The notes under the pieces: generated by a model | What the model was told of the DNA's origin: nothing | Seen by the model: only the letters and a program-made list of their open reading frames with translations | The model's database searches: none | Origin: Methylocaldum sp002005105 | GTDB lineage: Bacteria; Pseudomonadota; Gammaproteobacteria; Methylococcales; Methylococcaceae | NCBI RefSeq assembly: GCF_051027545.1 | Contig: NZ_CP194902.1 | Location: 1,302,001 to 1,366,000 of the forward strand | Length of the DNA: 64,000 bases | Reading direction: 5' to 3' | Shown here: positions 8,358 through 16,873 of the stretch, in pieces | Layout: each line of letters opens with the position of its first letter | Numbering within the stretch: the first letter of the stretch is position 1 | Made by a program: the position numbers and the translations under genes

Positions 8358-10253
8358 TTACCGGAGCCCCGGAGCACTATCGCCCGGTTTCAGAAGCGGT
8401 GCGATTCCCCGTGGTTGCGGAACTCCGTCTTCAAATTGGGCGCAATGGAGCTGGCGCTGAATGCGGTTGCCGGTGCCCAGCGAGAGCGTGCCGGTCGCGC
8501 CGGTGTACCGAAACTGCGGTTCTGTCTTGAATCGTTCGAGTTCCGGAAGCAAACGGTAAGCATCGATCCCCAGCGCGACAAGTCTCAGGTAATCCGACGG
8601 CGTTTGTTGAATCTGCTTGCTCAGCGCTTGATGGGACAGTGGACCACTTTCGGCCGGATCGAGTAACCACGGAATGTCGCAGAAAATCAGTCCGTTCAAA
8701 TCTCGATCGGCTTCCGAGTCGGCCCTGCCGCCGTACACGTGAGAGGTAGCGTAGACCGGGAGATGCTCGCCATTGTGAAAGGCGATCTGAGGCAGAATCA
8801 GATGAGCATCGCGGGCGTCGCTGATGAGAAAGATGAAATCCGCGCCTTGTTTGGTGACCGACGGAACGGTCGGGAAGGAAAGCTGGGCATGCGTGGCAGA
8901 AGGTGCCGCGGAAATCAGTTCTCTTACCGAGGCGGTGAAATCCTCGCCGTGATACGGATAGGTCTTGATCGCACGAATGTTCCCCCCGAGCTGGTTCCAA
9001 TAGGCCGCAAAGTGCTTGATCATGCGCTGGCCGAACTGATTCGCCGGCGCCAGCACCAGTGCACTCTGACGTCCGTCGAACCAGGCGCTCCCGGCTGCTT
9101 GCTCGACCTCGTGCTCCGGGGTGAGGCCGAACTGATAGACCCGGTCATTGCTGACCTCCGGCGTTTGGTTGAGTCCTAGGACGGGGACGGGCAAATCCCC
9201 CACTTTGGCCAAGACGGCCACGTCGTCCTTGATCAAGGGGCCGACGATCACTTTCGCGCCCCCATCGGCGAATTTCCGGTAGAGCTGATAGATGTCTCCC
9301 GACTGGGTGTCGACGAACCGCAAAGGCGGCTTTGCGGTATTGGTATCCGCATAGTAGGCTGCAAGCATGCCCGTGCGCAGGGCCTGGGCAGCGGGAGCAT
9401 AGGAACCTGACAGAGGCAGCATTACGCCAATGAACGCTCCGGAGCCGGGCGCGGCTGCCGTAGGCGGTGTCGTTCCCGTTTGAGCCAGGCCCGGAGGCGG
9501 GCTTTGACGCTGGCTCAATAGCCCTTGCAGGAATGCCCCGTCGGCGGGATGTCCGGGAAAGCGAATCCGCCACTTGGCCAATTCCGTGTTCAATCCGGCC
9601 GGAGGCGTGGACTTGACGATCTGGGTCAAATTCATCCAGCCGCCCAATATATCGGGCGGGGGAGGTTGCATGGCGGTCAGGACTTTTTCGGGGATCCGGC
9701 TCAGCGCGTCATAAATGGCCTCATTATTTTTCTGCACAGCGTCGGGACGCGTGAGAAGTTGGCCGAGCCTGACACGCTCCCTGGCGCTTTCCAGCATGTT
9801 GCCCAGTTGGTTATAAGCCGAAGCGCGCAGTGTGTGATAATGCACCTTTTGCGACGGCTCCAGCCGCCCTGAGAGCAGGTTATCGAGCTTGCCCAAGGCC
9901 TCCCGTGCTCGGCCCACGTTGAGATCCAGTCTGCTTTGCAGAAGCGTGTAATCGTACCGGTCCACGGTCTCCAGTTCGTCGGGAGCGACGGCATCGGCCA
10001 GCCGTTTCGCCGTTCTTCCATCGCCCGCCCGGAGAGCCGAATCGGCGGCTCGAAGCCGGTAGTAATCGGGATCGCCCGACGTTTCCGCGAGCTGCTGAAA
10101 TAATCTCATCGCTCCTGCAGAGTCGCCGCTCTGGAGCAGGCTTTCGGCCTGCGCGGCGCGCGCATCCATGGCTCCGCGTCTGGTGGTGTCGCGGGCGCAA
10201 GCGGCTGCCATCAGTATGAGGAGAGCGAGACAGAGGCGGATCAATAGAGACAT
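8358..10253 (-). CDS. lpoA: Penicillin-binding protein activator LpoA (LppC family lipoprotein)
   Basis: Outer-membrane lipoprotein that reaches through the periplasm to stimulate the peptidoglycan synthase PBP1A. The frame opens at 10412, but ATG 10253 gives a lipoprotein signal (MSLLIRLCLALLILMAAAC, lipidated Cys 19) and 631 residues. The N-terminal half is helical, TPR-like (about 25-260); the C-terminal half is a type-I periplasmic-binding fold beginning GAFIGVMLPLSGSYAPAAQA, with VIVGPLIKDDVAVLAKV and FIFLISDARDAHLILPQI. Upstream of yraN-diaA and divergent from rsmI, the conserved arrangement. The LpoA start and the rsmI start are 37 bases apart, so their promoters overlap. Confidence 0.92.
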   Translation of the reverse strand: MSLLIRLCLALLILMAAACARDTTRRGAMDARAAQAESLLQSGDSAGAMRLFQQLAETSGDPDYYRLRAADSALRAGDGRTAKRLADAVAPDELETVDRYDYTLLQSRLDLNVGRAREALGKLDNLLSGRLEPSQKVHYHTLRASAYNQLGNMLESARERVRLGQLLTRPDAVQKNNEAIYDALSRIPEKVLTAMQPPPPDILGGWMNLTQIVKSTPPAGLNTELAKWRIRFPGHPADGAFLQGLLSQRQSPPPGLAQTGTTPPTAAAPGSGAFIGVMLPLSGSYAPAAQALRTGMLAAYYADTNTAKPPLRFVDTQSGDIYQLYRKFADGGAKVIVGPLIKDDVAVLAKVGDLPVPVLGLNQTPEVSNDRVYQFGLTPEHEVEQAAGSAWFDGRQSALVLAPANQFGQRMIKHFAAYWNQLGGNIRAIKTYPYHGEDFTASVRELISAAPSATHAQLSFPTVPSVTKQGADFIFLISDARDAHLILPQIAFHNGEHLPVYATSHVYGGRADSEADRDLNGLIFCDIPWLLDPAESGPLSHQALSKQIQQTPSDYLRLVALGIDAYRLLPELERFKTEPQFRYTGATGTLSLGTGNRIQRQLHCAQFEDGVPQPRGIAPLLKPGDSAPGLR

Positions 10254-10290
10254 AGGCGGGATTCCGTTCGAGAAAGCGAGGAGTTTGATA

Positions 10291-11160
10291 GTGAGGCAAA
10301 CAGAACCCGGCATACTATACCTAGTAGCGACGCCCATCGGCAATCTAAGGGATATTACGTTCCGCGCCATCGACGTTCTGCAGCAAGTCGATCTCATCGC
10401 TTGCGAAGACACCCGGCATAGCCGGCCGCTTCTGGACCACTACGGGATTTCCACGCCGACCGCGGCATTCCACGAGCATAACGAGGATGTCGCTTCGCTG
10501 CGGCTGGTCGAACGCTTGCAGCGGGGCGAGTCCATTGCCCTTATCTCGGATGCCGGAACGCCGCTGATCAGCGATCCCGGATTTCCCCTGGTGCGGGCGG
10601 TTCGGGCCGCAGGTATTCGCGTCGTTCCGATTCCGGGGCCATGTGCTCTCATCGCAGCCCTTTCGGCGTCCGGCCTCCCCGCCGACCGTTTTGCCTTCGA
10701 GGGATTTCTGCCGCGAAAATCGTCGGCGCGCAAGGCCAGCCTGGAGGTCCTGCGGAATGATTCGAGAACGCTGATTTTTTACGAATCCAGTCATCGCGTG
10801 TTCGAAAGTGTAGCGGACATCACGGCGATTTTTCCGTCTGATCGGCGATTGGTCATTGCCCGAGAGTTGACCAAGCTATTCGAAACGATAGTGGATACAC
10901 GGGTCGGCGAGGCGCTCTCGCTCCTCGAAAGCGATCCGAATATGGAAAAAGGGGAATTCGTCCTGGTACTGGAAGGCGCGCCCGATCTCGGCAGGACGGA
11001 AGGGCTTACCGTGGATGAGGAACGAGTATTGCGGATTCTGCTCGAGGACTGTTCGGTCAAGACGGCAGTGTCCTTGACCGTAAAGATCACCGGAGCGCGT
11101 CGGGAAACGGTTTACCGGACGGCGCTCCGATTGACTGAAGAGTGGCGTAAGACCGATTGA
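10291..11160 (+). CDS. rsmI: 16S rRNA (cytidine-1402-2'-O)-methyltransferase RsmI
   Basis: SAM-dependent 2'-O-methylation of C1402 in the 16S rRNA decoding centre. Motifs: LYLVATPIGNLRDITFRA near the N-terminus, CEDTRHSRPLLDHYGI, SDAGTPLISDPGFPLVR and PIPGPCALIAALSASGLP, all typical of the tetrapyrrole-methylase fold of RsmI. The frame is open from 10168, but GTG 10291 has GAGGAG at 10278-10283 with a 7-base spacer and yields 289 residues, the family length. Divergent from lpoA. Confidence 0.95.
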   Translation: MRQTEPGILYLVATPIGNLRDITFRAIDVLQQVDLIACEDTRHSRPLLDHYGISTPTAAFHEHNEDVASLRLVERLQRGESIALISDAGTPLISDPGFPLVRAVRAAGIRVVPIPGPCALIAALSASGLPADRFAFEGFLPRKSSARKASLEVLRNDSRTLIFYESSHRVFESVADITAIFPSDRRLVIARELTKLFETIVDTRVGEALSLLESDPNMEKGEFVLVLEGAPDLGRTEGLTVDEERVLRILLEDCSVKTAVSLTVKITGARRETVYRTALRLTEEWRKTD

Positions 11161-11209
11161 CTAGCCGTGTCTAGCGAAACTGTGAGTGGAGGTCGATCTT
11201 TGAGCCGAT

Positions 11210-11656
11210 TTATTGAGGACGATCCGGACGCTCGGAGTCGCGTAAGGAGTGATCGGAAGAGGCATTGGGACGAGCGGACGGCTTCCTTCCATTACCATTG
11301 GTCAGCTTCTGAATCATATCGTCCCACGAGGTGTATTGCTTGAAATCGGGATGGCCGGCTGCAATCTTGGTGTTGACCTCTTGCTTCGCCATTTCGATGA
11401 CTTCGTCGGGTGTCTTTCCGTCCACGGTGTTGACGAAGGCATCCGGTCCTTCTTCCGATTTGATTTTGTCTAAAATTCCCAAGGCGGTATCGAACAAAAC
11501 GCGTTCGTCCGTATTGAGGTAGCGTTTGACTTGGATTGCCGATTTATAAACCGCTTCCCGCGAGGTCCCGTTGATTTCGTCGGACCGCGACATAAACGCG
11601 GGCAGAAAGTAAATGACGGCAAGCAATGCCAGAAAAAGACCGGCTAGTATTTTCAT
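11210..11656 (-). CDS. Small membrane-anchored or secreted protein of unknown function
   Basis: 148 residues. A hydrophobic N-terminus (MKILAGLFLALLAVIYFLP) acts as signal anchor or signal peptide; the rest is soluble: INGTSREAVYKSAIQVKRYL, LFDTALGILDKI and VDGKTPDEVIEMAKQEV, then a charged, low-complexity tail rich in Arg/Pro/Ser. The middle recalls small envelope proteins with an 'aspartate-Gly-Lys-Thr-x-Asp-Glu-Ile' helix (DUF6694-like), but this is only a resemblance. No lipobox Cys. Own promoter seen just upstream; convergent with rsmI. Confidence 0.72.
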   Translation of the reverse strand: MKILAGLFLALLAVIYFLPAFMSRSDEINGTSREAVYKSAIQVKRYLNTDERVLFDTALGILDKIKSEEGPDAFVNTVDGKTPDEVIEMAKQEVNTKIAAGHPDFKQYTSWDDMIQKLTNGNGRKPSARPNASSDHSLRDSERPDRPQ

Positions 11657-11686
11657 TGTTTATCTCCGAAAGTATTGGGGGCGAAC

Positions 11687-11718
11687 ATTATATAATCTCG
11701 CTGCAACATTGATGTCAA
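11687..11718 (-). promoter_or_regulatory. Putative sigma-70 promoter for the small envelope protein gene
   Basis: On the minus strand a perfect TTGACA (11718-11713) is followed after 18 bases by TATATAAT (11694-11687), about 30 bases before the ATG at 11656. The wide spacing lowers confidence slightly. Confidence 0.5.
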
Positions 11719-11794
11719 AAGCTCTCGCAGCGTCACGCCGAAGTCAAAGTCCTGCCTCGCGCCTTTTTATCATTTATTAATTTGGGGTACTTCT

Positions 11795-12193
11795 ATGGCT
11801 CGAGATCGCGTTTTCAGGACAATATGGATCGGTTTAAGTTTTGCGCTTGTAGCATGCGCCCACGACATGAGGGTGATGAAAATGGAGGAGGCACTGAACA
11901 GCTATGGTTCAGCTATTCGATGGGGAGCTTTCCAAAAAGCCTGGGATTTTCAGACCGACAAACAGAAACGGGCGCCTGATTTCAAGGCGCTCAAAAATAT
12001 AAAAGTTACCGGCTACGATTCAGTATTCCGGAAGGTGCAGAACGAGGGGACAATCGTGCTGCAAACCGTCGAGATTCGCTATATCGATAATGAGCGGCTC
12101 GTGGAAAAAAGTCTGACCGACGAGCAAAAATGGCATTTTGACGTCGAAAAAAAGCAGTGGCTATTGGATAGCTCTTTTCCAAAATTCGAATAG
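11795..12193 (+). CDS. Putative small lipoprotein, unknown function
   Basis: 132 residues. The N-terminus MARDRVFRTIWIGLSFALVAC ends in a lipobox-like LVAC (Cys 21), so it is probably a lipid-anchored periplasmic protein. The mature part has MKMEEALNSYGSAIRWGAFQ (helical, charged), VTGYDSVFRKV, VLQTVEIRYIDNERLVEKSL and ends in a Trp-rich strand (KWHFDVEKKQWLLDSSFP). The pattern resembles small alpha+beta cone-like envelope domains, but no family is recognised. Convergent with ubiH with only 14 bases between stops. Confidence 0.7.
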   Translation: MARDRVFRTIWIGLSFALVACAHDMRVMKMEEALNSYGSAIRWGAFQKAWDFQTDKQKRAPDFKALKNIKVTGYDSVFRKVQNEGTIVLQTVEIRYIDNERLVEKSLTDEQKWHFDVEKKQWLLDSSFPKFE

Positions 12194-12207
12194 CGTGATT
12201 CAAGCGT

Positions 12208-13398
12208 TCAAAATCTAAAGCCATATCCCATCGCGTGACGAGCCAGCAAGCGCTTCGCCGGCGGGAAGCAATCCAGGGCGATCATGGCGGCATTACGCGC
12301 CAAGGCGAAGGGTGGAAAATCGGTGCAGAACGCCCGTATCAGGCCGTCGGTAAAATGGATCGTATTGGCCAGATCTCTCTGCCGGGCTCGGGCGTAACGA
12401 TCGAGGAACGCTTTTTCGCCGATATCTTCGTTGAACGCCAGTTTGGTGAGCAATCGCTCCGCCAGGGATGCCGCATCACGGAGACCTAAGTTGAAGCCTT
12501 GACCGGCAACGGGGTGAACCTGATGCATCGCGTTGCCGATCAAGAGGACACGGTCGTCCGCCATCTTCTCTGCCCGGATCAGCTTGAGCGGAAAACCTTG
12601 CCGTCGCGATGCCAGTTGAATTTTCCCTAGCCAATAACCGAATGCCGACTGCAAGTTTGCGGTGAAGTTCGCGTCGGATTCACTCAAGAGTTCGTCGGCC
12701 TCCTGATCCTTCATCGTCCAGACCACCGAGCATTTTTTGCGCTCCAAGGGCAGCAGGGCCAACGGGCCGGCGGTCGTGAAACGCTCGTAAGCCGTGAAGT
12801 TCACATCTGCCTCCGTGCTGACTTCAGTCACGATCGCCGTCTGTCCATAGTCCCGGACGTTTTGTTCTATTCCCAGGAGCCTTCTCACTGTGGAATTTCC
12901 GCCGTCGGCGGCAACCACCAGAGCGGCCGTGAGATTGAGGCACTCCTCGCCTTTCTTGAGGGTGACGCACACGCCATTCGGGCCTGCTTTGAGACCGATG
13001 ACCCTCGCCGGGCATATCAGCTCCGCATCGAGTCCGCGCAGTTCCCGAGCAATGCGATCCTCCAGCGTTCGGGCGACGATGACATGGCCCAGCGCGTCGA
13101 CTCCTTTTTCAAGAGCATGCAGCCGCGTTTTTCCGAAACGGCCGCGATCGGAGACATGGATATGACGGATGGGCATGGCTTTGGGCGCCACGTCTTGCCA
13201 TACGCCGAGCCGGTCGAGAATTTGGACCGTGCCTCGCGCTAGGGCCAAGGCGCGATCGCCGGCCGTCAGGGCCTGTCGTTGGGTTTCCGTCAGCGCTTCG
13301 ACGATTCCCACGCGAAGCGGCGCGTCCCGCAGGGCCAGAGCGAGACTACCTCCGACCAGTCCGCCGCCCACGATCAATAGATCGAAATCGTGGTTCAT
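12208..13398 (-). CDS. ubiH: 2-octaprenyl-6-methoxyphenol hydroxylase UbiH
   Basis: FAD-dependent aromatic hydroxylase of ubiquinone synthesis. Motifs: the dinucleotide-binding LLIVGGGLVGGSLALALRD at residues 7-25, the DG motif region VVAADGGNSTVRRLLGIEQ near 165 and the FAD/ribityl motif LIGNAMHQVHPVAGQGFNLG near 290. 396 residues is normal. ATG 13398 overlaps the pepP stop by four bases (ATGA), so the pair is translationally coupled. Family members UbiH/UbiI/UbiF are hard to separate by eye; the pepP-ubiH order favours UbiH. Confidence 0.88.
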   Translation of the reverse strand: MNHDFDLLIVGGGLVGGSLALALRDAPLRVGIVEALTETQRQALTAGDRALALARGTVQILDRLGVWQDVAPKAMPIRHIHVSDRGRFGKTRLHALEKGVDALGHVIVARTLEDRIARELRGLDAELICPARVIGLKAGPNGVCVTLKKGEECLNLTAALVVAADGGNSTVRRLLGIEQNVRDYGQTAIVTEVSTEADVNFTAYERFTTAGPLALLPLERKKCSVVWTMKDQEADELLSESDANFTANLQSAFGYWLGKIQLASRRQGFPLKLIRAEKMADDRVLLIGNAMHQVHPVAGQGFNLGLRDAASLAERLLTKLAFNEDIGEKAFLDRYARARQRDLANTIHFTDGLIRAFCTDFPPFALARNAAMIALDCFPPAKRLLARHAMGYGFRF

Positions 13399-14711
13399 TC
13401 GGGATTCGCCATGAATGCTTCGATTTCCGCTACCGTTTTGGGCAGTCCGGCCGTGAGGATTTCACAACCGTCTTTGGTGACCAAAACATCGTCTTCGATT
13501 CGGATGCCGATGCCGCGCCATTTGGGATCTACGTCATGGCAGTCCGGCGCGACATAAAGGCCGGGTTCCACCGTCAATACCATTCCGGGCTCCAGCGAAC
13601 GCCATTCGCCATCGCTCCGGTATTCCCCGACATCATGCACGTCCATGCCCAGCCAGTGGCCGGTTCGATGCATATAGAACTTCTTGTAGGCTTCGTCCTT
13701 GATCAGCTTCGAAACCCGCCCTTCCAACAAACCCAGCTTGACCAGCCCTTTGGTCAAGGTGTGTACGGCAGCATCGTGAGGCGCATTCCAGCGGTTGCCC
13801 GGACGCACTTGCTCGATTGCGTCGAGTTGGGCCTCCAGAACCAAGTCGTAAAGGAGTCGCTGACTTTCGCTGAATCTTCCATTGATGGGAAAAGTACGGG
13901 TGATGTCAGCAGCATAGTTTTCATACTCTGCCCCGGCGTCGATCAGAAGAAGGTCGCCGTCCTTCAGTACGTCCTTGTTTTCGGTGTAATGGAGTACGCA
14001 AGCGTTGTGTCCTCCTGCGACGATGCAAGGATAGGCAGGCGCTCGCATGCCATGCCGGGTGAATTCGTAGAGCAACTCGGCTTCGATTTCATATTCGTAC
14101 TTTCCCGGTTTACAGACTGACATCGCGCGTTTATGAGCGCGTACCGAAACCTCGGCGGCCTTCTGCATCAATTGGATTTCATGCGACGTTTTGATCAGGC
14201 GCTGCTCATGAAGCAGATGCTCCAGCGACACAAACTCGAACGGCGCACGCACGCCGGTACGGACTTTCGCCCGCACGTTGTTTACCGCGGAAAACACCTG
14301 ACGATCGATCTTCGGATCGTGCCCGATGGGGAAATAAACCCGCTCGCGATTTTCCAGAAGGCCGGGCAAAACCTTGTCCAGTTCATCAATGGGGAATGCT
14401 TCGTCCGCTCCGAATGCGTTGCGAGCGCCCTCGAGCCCGGCATGCCTTCCGGTCCAGATCGCTTTTTCACGATCGAATTCGCGACAAAAAAGAATGTACT
14501 CCCCTTGTTTTCGGCCGGGGGCGAAGACGGCCACCGCTTCGGGTTCGTCGAATCCGGTCAGATAATGAAAATCGCTGTCTTGACGATACGGATATTCCAC
14601 ATCCCGGTTGCGTACGCTCGCAGACGCACTCGCGATCAGAGCTACGCTTTTCTTCTTGATACGGCGCGCTAGCTGTTTACGGCGCTGTTTGAATTCGCTC
14701 GGTTGAAGCAT
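13395..14711 (-). CDS. pepP: Xaa-Pro aminopeptidase (aminopeptidase P)
   Basis: Dinuclear-metal exopeptidase releasing N-terminal residues before proline, 438 residues. N-terminal creatinase-like domain with YPYRQDSDFHYLTGFDEPEA (about 40-60), then the M24 pita-bread domain holding the metal ligands: LLIDAGAEY and AADITRTFPI (two Asp), HRTGHWLGMDVHD (His), LTVEPGLY (Glu) and GIRIEDDVLV (Glu). Lies between ygfB and ubiH as in many gammaproteobacteria, 12 bases after the ygfB stop. Confidence 0.95.
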   Translation of the reverse strand: MLQPSEFKQRRKQLARRIKKKSVALIASASASVRNRDVEYPYRQDSDFHYLTGFDEPEAVAVFAPGRKQGEYILFCREFDREKAIWTGRHAGLEGARNAFGADEAFPIDELDKVLPGLLENRERVYFPIGHDPKIDRQVFSAVNNVRAKVRTGVRAPFEFVSLEHLLHEQRLIKTSHEIQLMQKAAEVSVRAHKRAMSVCKPGKYEYEIEAELLYEFTRHGMRAPAYPCIVAGGHNACVLHYTENKDVLKDGDLLLIDAGAEYENYAADITRTFPINGRFSESQRLLYDLVLEAQLDAIEQVRPGNRWNAPHDAAVHTLTKGLVKLGLLEGRVSKLIKDEAYKKFYMHRTGHWLGMDVHDVGEYRSDGEWRSLEPGMVLTVEPGLYVAPDCHDVDPKWRGIGIRIEDDVLVTKDGCEILTAGLPKTVAEIEAFMANPE

Positions 14712-14723
14712 GAGTTTGCAATA

Positions 14724-15260
14724 TCAGTGAAGTCGCGAGGGCGGTTGCTGTTGCAATTCGGTACGGATCAACTGTACGCCGATGCGGACATATTCCGTGA
14801 TCTCGGCATAAGCCACTTCGTCCGACTCTCCGGCGGAATCCGGACTCAGGCGGGAGATTTCCAGAAGGTCGTGGAGGACTTCGGTGCTTTCTCCCGGCCA
14901 GTCGGCACCATCCGATCGATAACCGAGGCCGTATAAAAAACCTTGGCACCATTCTCCCAAAGCATTGGCGCGGTCACTCAGGGGGAGCGTGTCATCCGGC
15001 AGCAGCAACTCGAACGAAAAGTCGAAATCGTCCAATTGGTGCCGAGTCGTCTCGCACAGCGCCGAAAGCAAGGCATGTTCCGCCGGGTTAAGGTTGGTCC
15101 TGCTTTCGCCGAAAACGGCTTCCAGCCACTGATCGCAATCGGTCTGGCTGTTCAGACACAGCAATCCCGATAGCACCCCATGCACTTCGGCTGCGCTAGC
15201 CGCCGAGTCGTTGTTCAGGACGACGTCCTGGACATTCTGATAGGATAAATCGTTGCTCAT
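14724..15260 (-). CDS. ygfB: YgfB / UPF0149 family protein
   Basis: UPF0149 family, 178 residues. Seen: SAAEVHGVLSGLLC near the N-terminus, LPDDTLPLSDRANALGEWCQ and GFLYGLG in the middle, and DEVAYAEITEYVRIGVQLI at the C-terminus, the standard family pattern. Function is poorly defined; in Pseudomonas YgfB affects gene regulation and beta-lactam resistance. First gene of ygfB-pepP-ubiH and divergent from the ZapB-like/zapA pair. Confidence 0.93.
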   Translation of the reverse strand: MSNDLSYQNVQDVVLNNDSAASAAEVHGVLSGLLCLNSQTDCDQWLEAVFGESRTNLNPAEHALLSALCETTRHQLDDFDFSFELLLPDDTLPLSDRANALGEWCQGFLYGLGYRSDGADWPGESTEVLHDLLEISRLSPDSAGESDEVAYAEITEYVRIGVQLIRTELQQQPPSRLH

Positions 15261-15267
15261 TCCAGCC

Positions 15268-15296
15268 TTGTCGACCCTGCTCTAATTCTTTATGCT
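15268..15296 (+). promoter_or_regulatory. Putative sigma-70 promoter for the ZapB-like/zapA pair
   Basis: TTGTCG at 15268-15273 and TATGCT at 15291-15296 with a 17-base spacer, in the divergent gap between ygfB and the coiled-coil gene. Confidence 0.45.
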
Positions 15297-15363
15297 AACA
15301 CTTCGAATAGCCGGATCGAAAGCTAGCACCGAAGTTTAACCCCATCTTTAAGGCTCCAAAATC

Positions 15364-15588
15364 ATGATAGCCGATATGTTTGATTTGGATGCCGAGCTAG
15401 TACGATTGGAAAATAAGATCGATTCACTGGCCGCCATGTGCGAAAGGCTACGTGATGAAAATCAGGTGCTGAAGTCCACGTTAGACGAATGGATGCGAGA
15501 GCGGGTGCAACTATCCGATAAAACCGAGATGGCGAAGAGTCGCGTTGAAGCGATGATTTCCCGCCTGAAATCCATAGGACACGAATGA
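15364..15588 (+). CDS. ZapB-like coiled-coil protein (TIGR02449 family)
   Basis: 74-residue all-helical protein with leucine-rich heptads (LVRLENKIDSLAAMCERLRD, then VEAMISRLKSI), matching the TIGR02449 family found directly before zapA in gammaproteobacteria; probably a partner in division-ring assembly. Its stop overlaps the zapA ATG (ATGATG at 15585), so the two are coupled. ATG 15364; a second in-frame ATG lies at 15376. Confidence 0.88.
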   Translation: MIADMFDLDAELVRLENKIDSLAAMCERLRDENQVLKSTLDEWMRERVQLSDKTEMAKSRVEAMISRLKSIGHE

Positions 15589-15887
15589 TGAGCGAAATGA
15601 ATCCGCCGATTAAAGTTCAGATCCTCGGCAAGGAATATCCTATTTCCTGCCCTGAAGACCAACAGCACGATCTTTTGATTGCAGCACGTTATTTGGATGA
15701 AAAAATGCGTCAAATACGCGGTACCGGCCGCGTGATCGGCACCGAACGCATTGCCGTGATGGCAGCGCTGAATATCGCGCATGAGCTATTACAAGCGCAA
15801 CAGCAGAACAAATTGTTATCGCAGGATTTGCGGGATCGCTTTTCGTCGCTGCACGAAAGGCTAGACGCAGCCCTGGATACGGATTAA
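15585..15887 (+). CDS. zapA: Cell division protein ZapA
   Basis: Small FtsZ-ring-associated protein that bundles FtsZ protofilaments, 100 residues. The N-terminal globular part has VQILGKEYPISCPEDQQHDL followed by AARYLDEKMRQIRG and the family-typical GTERIAVMAALNIAHELLQ; the C-terminal half is a coiled coil. The downstream 6S RNA and ygfA complete the classic zapA-ssrS-ygfA arrangement. Confidence 0.95.
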   Translation: MMSEMNPPIKVQILGKEYPISCPEDQQHDLLIAARYLDEKMRQIRGTGRVIGTERIAVMAALNIAHELLQAQQQNKLLSQDLRDRFSSLHERLDAALDTD

Positions 15888-15910
15888 AGCTGTTTCGGCG
15901 CTGATACGTA

Positions 15911-15938
15911 TTGCATCAATTTGTCGACCTAGTAGAAT
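15911..15938 (+). promoter_or_regulatory. Putative 6S RNA promoter
   Basis: TTGCAT at 15911-15916 and TAGAAT at 15933-15938, 16-base spacer, about 12 bases before the predicted 6S RNA 5' end. Confidence 0.55.
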
Positions 15939-15950
15939 TTGATTCACGTA

Positions 15951-16131
15951 TTCCCTGCGGCGTGCGAAAGCAGCTGGGTTACTTCTTGAGCCTAATCTAA
16001 AACCCCGGGAACCATCGAACGAGCGATGTGCGCAAGTCCGCTCCGAGCGGAAAGCCTAATTCGCCGTTCCTACGCTCCCACCTGAACCTTCCGGTTCAAG
16101 GGCGAAAGCGGTTTACGGCGCAGGCGGGGAA
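15951..16131 (+). ncRNA. ssrS: 6S RNA (SsrS)
   Basis: Regulatory RNA that mimics an open promoter and sequesters sigma-70 RNA polymerase in stationary phase. It lies between zapA and ygfA, its conserved site. The ends pair as the closing stem (TTCCCTGC near 15951 with GCAGGCGGGGAA near 16120-16132). The 3' arm carries CACCTGAACCTTCCGGTTCAAGG (split here at 16079-16101), equivalent to the E. coli hairpin of the same sequence type, and the run CCGAGCGGAAAGCCTAA resembles the E. coli 3' side of the bubble. About 181 nt, the usual length. Ends are estimated by eye. This accounts for the 327-base gap between genes. Confidence 0.87.
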
Positions 16132-16214
16132 TACTTCACTTCTCCTCGTTCTAGAGGAACTCCCTTTGCTGGATGTGCGAATATGCACTCGCCAGTTTCA
16201 TCCGATCTATCTGA

Positions 16215-16817
16215 ATGAATCTTCCGGCGGATATCCGGCGCCAGAGTCGAGCTCTTCGACAAAGCATGCCGCTCGTATTGGCTAGTAAGAAGAGTCTCCG
16301 CATCGCGGAACGCTTCATTACATCGCCGATTGCCGAACGCGGCCAGCATGTCGCGGCTTATCTCAGTAACGACGGCGAGGTCGAAACCCAGGCTATTATC
16401 GAGAGCTTGTGGGCATGTGGCAAAGCGTGTTACCTACCGATTCTCCGTTCGTCGCCCCAGCGTTCGCTATGGTTCGGGCATTACGGGCCGGGCACGGCGT
16501 TGACTCCGAATAAATTTCGGATTCCCGAGCCGTCTATCGGGGAAGATACGATTACTGAGCCGTGGATGCTGGATATGGCGTTCGTTCCCCTGGTGGCTTT
16601 CGATCTTTTCGGTAACCGCATCGGTATGGGCGGCGGCTATTACGACCGTACGTTCGCTTATCTTAAGAATGCAAATCAACCGCGCACGCCGATTCTCATC
16701 GGCCTGGCGTTCGAATGCCAGAAATGGGACCAAATACCGGCGCAGCCTTGGGATGTGCCGCTGAATGGCGTGATTACCGAAGAGGCTTATTACCTGTTCG
16801 ACGACCTCTGTCGTTAA
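16215..16817 (+). CDS. ygfA: 5-formyltetrahydrofolate cyclo-ligase
   Basis: ATP-dependent conversion of 5-formyl-THF to 5,10-methenyl-THF. 200 residues; basic N-terminus (IRRQSRALRQSM), HVAAYLSNDGEVET near 47, CYLPIL near 71, MAFVPLVAFDLFGNRIGMGG near 120-140 and GGYYDRTF, the family signature. It directly follows 6S RNA, with which it is usually cotranscribed and processed. Also called fau. Confidence 0.93.
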   Translation: MNLPADIRRQSRALRQSMPLVLASKKSLRIAERFITSPIAERGQHVAAYLSNDGEVETQAIIESLWACGKACYLPILRSSPQRSLWFGHYGPGTALTPNKFRIPEPSIGEDTITEPWMLDMAFVPLVAFDLFGNRIGMGGGYYDRTFAYLKNANQPRTPILIGLAFECQKWDQIPAQPWDVPLNGVITEEAYYLFDDLCR

Positions 16818-16873
16818 GATAAAGTGCAATGTGGCAGCGGCTGACGCGCTGGAGGCGGGACGAAAAGAGGTGG

